DNA from: Acanthopleura granulata
Lineage: Eukaryota; Mollusca; Polyplacophora; Chitonida; Chitonidae
Assembly: GCA_016165875.1 (NCBI GenBank)
Contig: JABBOT010000010.1
Span: 15,587,357 to 15,651,356, forward strand
Length of the DNA: 64,000 nt
Reading direction: 5' to 3'
Positions 62,618-64,000 of the stretch are shown here, in pieces (within the stretch, counting starts at the first letter, position 1; the number at the start of each line of letters is the position of its first letter). The notes beneath the pieces are model-generated. The model was not told the origin of the DNA. It ran no database searches and saw only the letters and a list, made by a program, of their open reading frames with translations. A program made the translations under genes and the position numbers.

Positions 62618-62757
62618 ATATATTACAATTTGTCTGGAATCGTTAGCGCGGTTTTTGATCAGGCAATTTGTATAAATGTTACACAGTGCCGAACTCATTT
62701 ACGTCTTTTTCCACGACAAATTGTATCTTTTGGAAAGCTGGATTAATCGGTGTTTAA
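62618..62757 (+). repeat. About 140-bp direct repeat, copy 2
   Basis: Partner of 62303-62440, about 315 bases away, same orientation. Confidence 0.9.
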
Positions 62758-63924
62758 CACACATTGCATATACACTAAATATTTATCTATTCCCTCTCGT
62801 TTATATAGCCAGATTTCATAATATTAGTTATACGTTGTCAAACATGCAGGATATTAAAATAAAACGATGGAACGGTGAGCCTTGGGCTATAGAAGCTAAC
62901 AGCACACGGACATTAATTAGAAACTCGGCACCTATATTGAAAATTGCGCTGATATTAGAGATAAGATTGTCATCGACTATGTTACTCTCTCCATAAATCC
63001 ATTTGTGTTCTGTACAAATGCAGTGACTTTACATTTGCACAATGCAGCTTAAATGAGGCAAAAATTTTTTACGAAAACATATGTTGAGGTTTCGGTTATT
63101 GTTGGTAAATGATCCGCAAAAGGCAAATTAGTAAGTTTTGTAGAAACCAGCTACTCTAATTTAATGCTTGTATATAGCAGCTAAGTGCTTGAGCAGCTGG
63201 ACACGATTTAGATCACGGCTACTTATACTGGAAGGTTTCTGTATGTATATCTATACATATGTTTTATCTTATACACTGCTGTTAACGTCACTGCATTTTT
63301 TCTACATGGGCGGTGTAAGTTACTATTATTTAAACATTAGCATGAACAGTTAGAATAAAACCGGTTTTCACGGAATATGCACGTGACCATTTGTCAGCCA
63401 TCGCACTGAGGCTCGCCGCTGCTCTGGCTTTTACTCTCCCAGCGGAGGTCTTCGGTATTCTGTAGAGTCACCCGGATTTCGTAGGGTATATTTACCCAAG
63501 GGATTAGTATATTTAAATATTCCCTTTCAGCAATCTGTCAAATCATTTGTACTTGCTACCAAAACTGTCCTTCTTCACTGACGCATAGATCTACATATCG
63601 ATATGCTTGACTGCCATATTACTGTGAAGAAAATGGAATCAGAAAGCTTTTCCCAGTTCCAAACGTTAAACTTCAAAAACTTATTTTCAAGACGAAGGCT
63701 TCATTGCCTCGGCTAACGTCATGTTTATTCAAAAAGACGCGTCGTGCTGGACAATGGGCTTGGAGAGTCCACGCAGTAAGAACGTCCGCACTAATCTCTC
63801 CACAAACAGACTACACTGCTTAATTATAACAGAATTGCTCAACACTGAACTCTCCAACCACACTGTTATGAGATCATGCAGATACATGAGCTGAAATAAA
63901 TTTTCATTTATGAACGTGATACAA

Positions 63925-64000
63925 AAGCTTGAATGAATGATTATGGCTTAACGCCGCGTCGGTAGTATCTCAGCCAAATAGTGGTGAATGAGTGAATGAT
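63925..64000. repeat. Possible interspersed repeat cut by the window edge
   Basis: GAATGAATGATTATGGCTTAACGCCGC followed by GTGAATGAGTGAATGA resembles a repeat common in gastropod and bivalve DNA. Recognised from memory only; truncated. Confidence 0.3.

Larger units (their letters stand above)
55690..64000. other. Non-coding upstream region of Six4/5
   Basis: No recognised gene or exon on either strand. ORFs are under 107 codons with no domain. It holds a (TA)n run at 59772-59793, a duplicated segment at 62303-62757 and two GC-richer candidate enhancers (60420-60560 and 61260-61450). Confidence 0.5.

Overview
This is animal (eukaryotic) genomic DNA. It is AT-rich and intron-rich, has GT-AG exons, and carries many tRNA-derived SINE copies, Gypsy-type LTR debris, foldback/MITE-like elements and minisatellites. 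The SINE type and repeat mix suggest a marine lophotrochozoan (mollusc- or brachiopod-like). That placement is inference; the sequence alone does not fix the phylum.

Two protein-coding loci can be supported, both on the minus strand. (1) From 18725 down past base 1, fifteen short exons join in frame into a divergent glutamate-cysteine ligase catalytic subunit (GCLC-like, about 542 residues visible). The last codons and stop lie left of the window. None of these exons was obvious as a long ORF. They were found by translating between splice sites and matching blocks of the GCLC family: the WGDE metal-site block, PEF...PYNG, VEDNMKERR, SFPR, EARYLHDQL, DDRTEEE, GWRVEFRPM, TDFENAA and RDA. The protein is far from ordinary animal GCLC and has lost the usual DAMGFGMG segment, so it looks like an undescribed paralog. 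(2) At 54742..55508 is the first coding exon of a Six4/5-class homeobox gene, with a complete SIX domain and homeodomain, a clean splice donor, and CCAAT and TATA-like elements upstream. Its later exon(s) are not firmly placed; a phase-compatible candidate is at 47876..48041.

Layout: 1-18.7 kb, GCLC-like gene with introns holding a foldback element, a 338-bp near-identical duplication, a SINE, 70-bp and 29-bp tandem arrays and a CRE cluster. 18.8-28.4 kb, no gene seen; SINEs and small tandem repeats. 28.4-29.6 kb, a 30-bp minisatellite that stays open in several frames on both strands. 29.6-36 kb, direct repeats, SINEs and a mini-Gypsy element with LTRs and only gag/protease remnants. 36-54.7 kb, mostly non-coding, with scattered SINEs, CRE and transcription-factor-site clusters and a few weak exon candidates. 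54.7-55.5 kb, Six4/5 exon. 55.6-64 kb, upstream of Six4/5, non-coding, with a duplicated 140-bp segment and candidate enhancers.

The two genes do not belong to one pathway. The GCLC-like enzyme would act in gamma-glutamyl peptide (glutathione-type) synthesis in the cytosol; the SIX protein is a nuclear developmental transcription factor.
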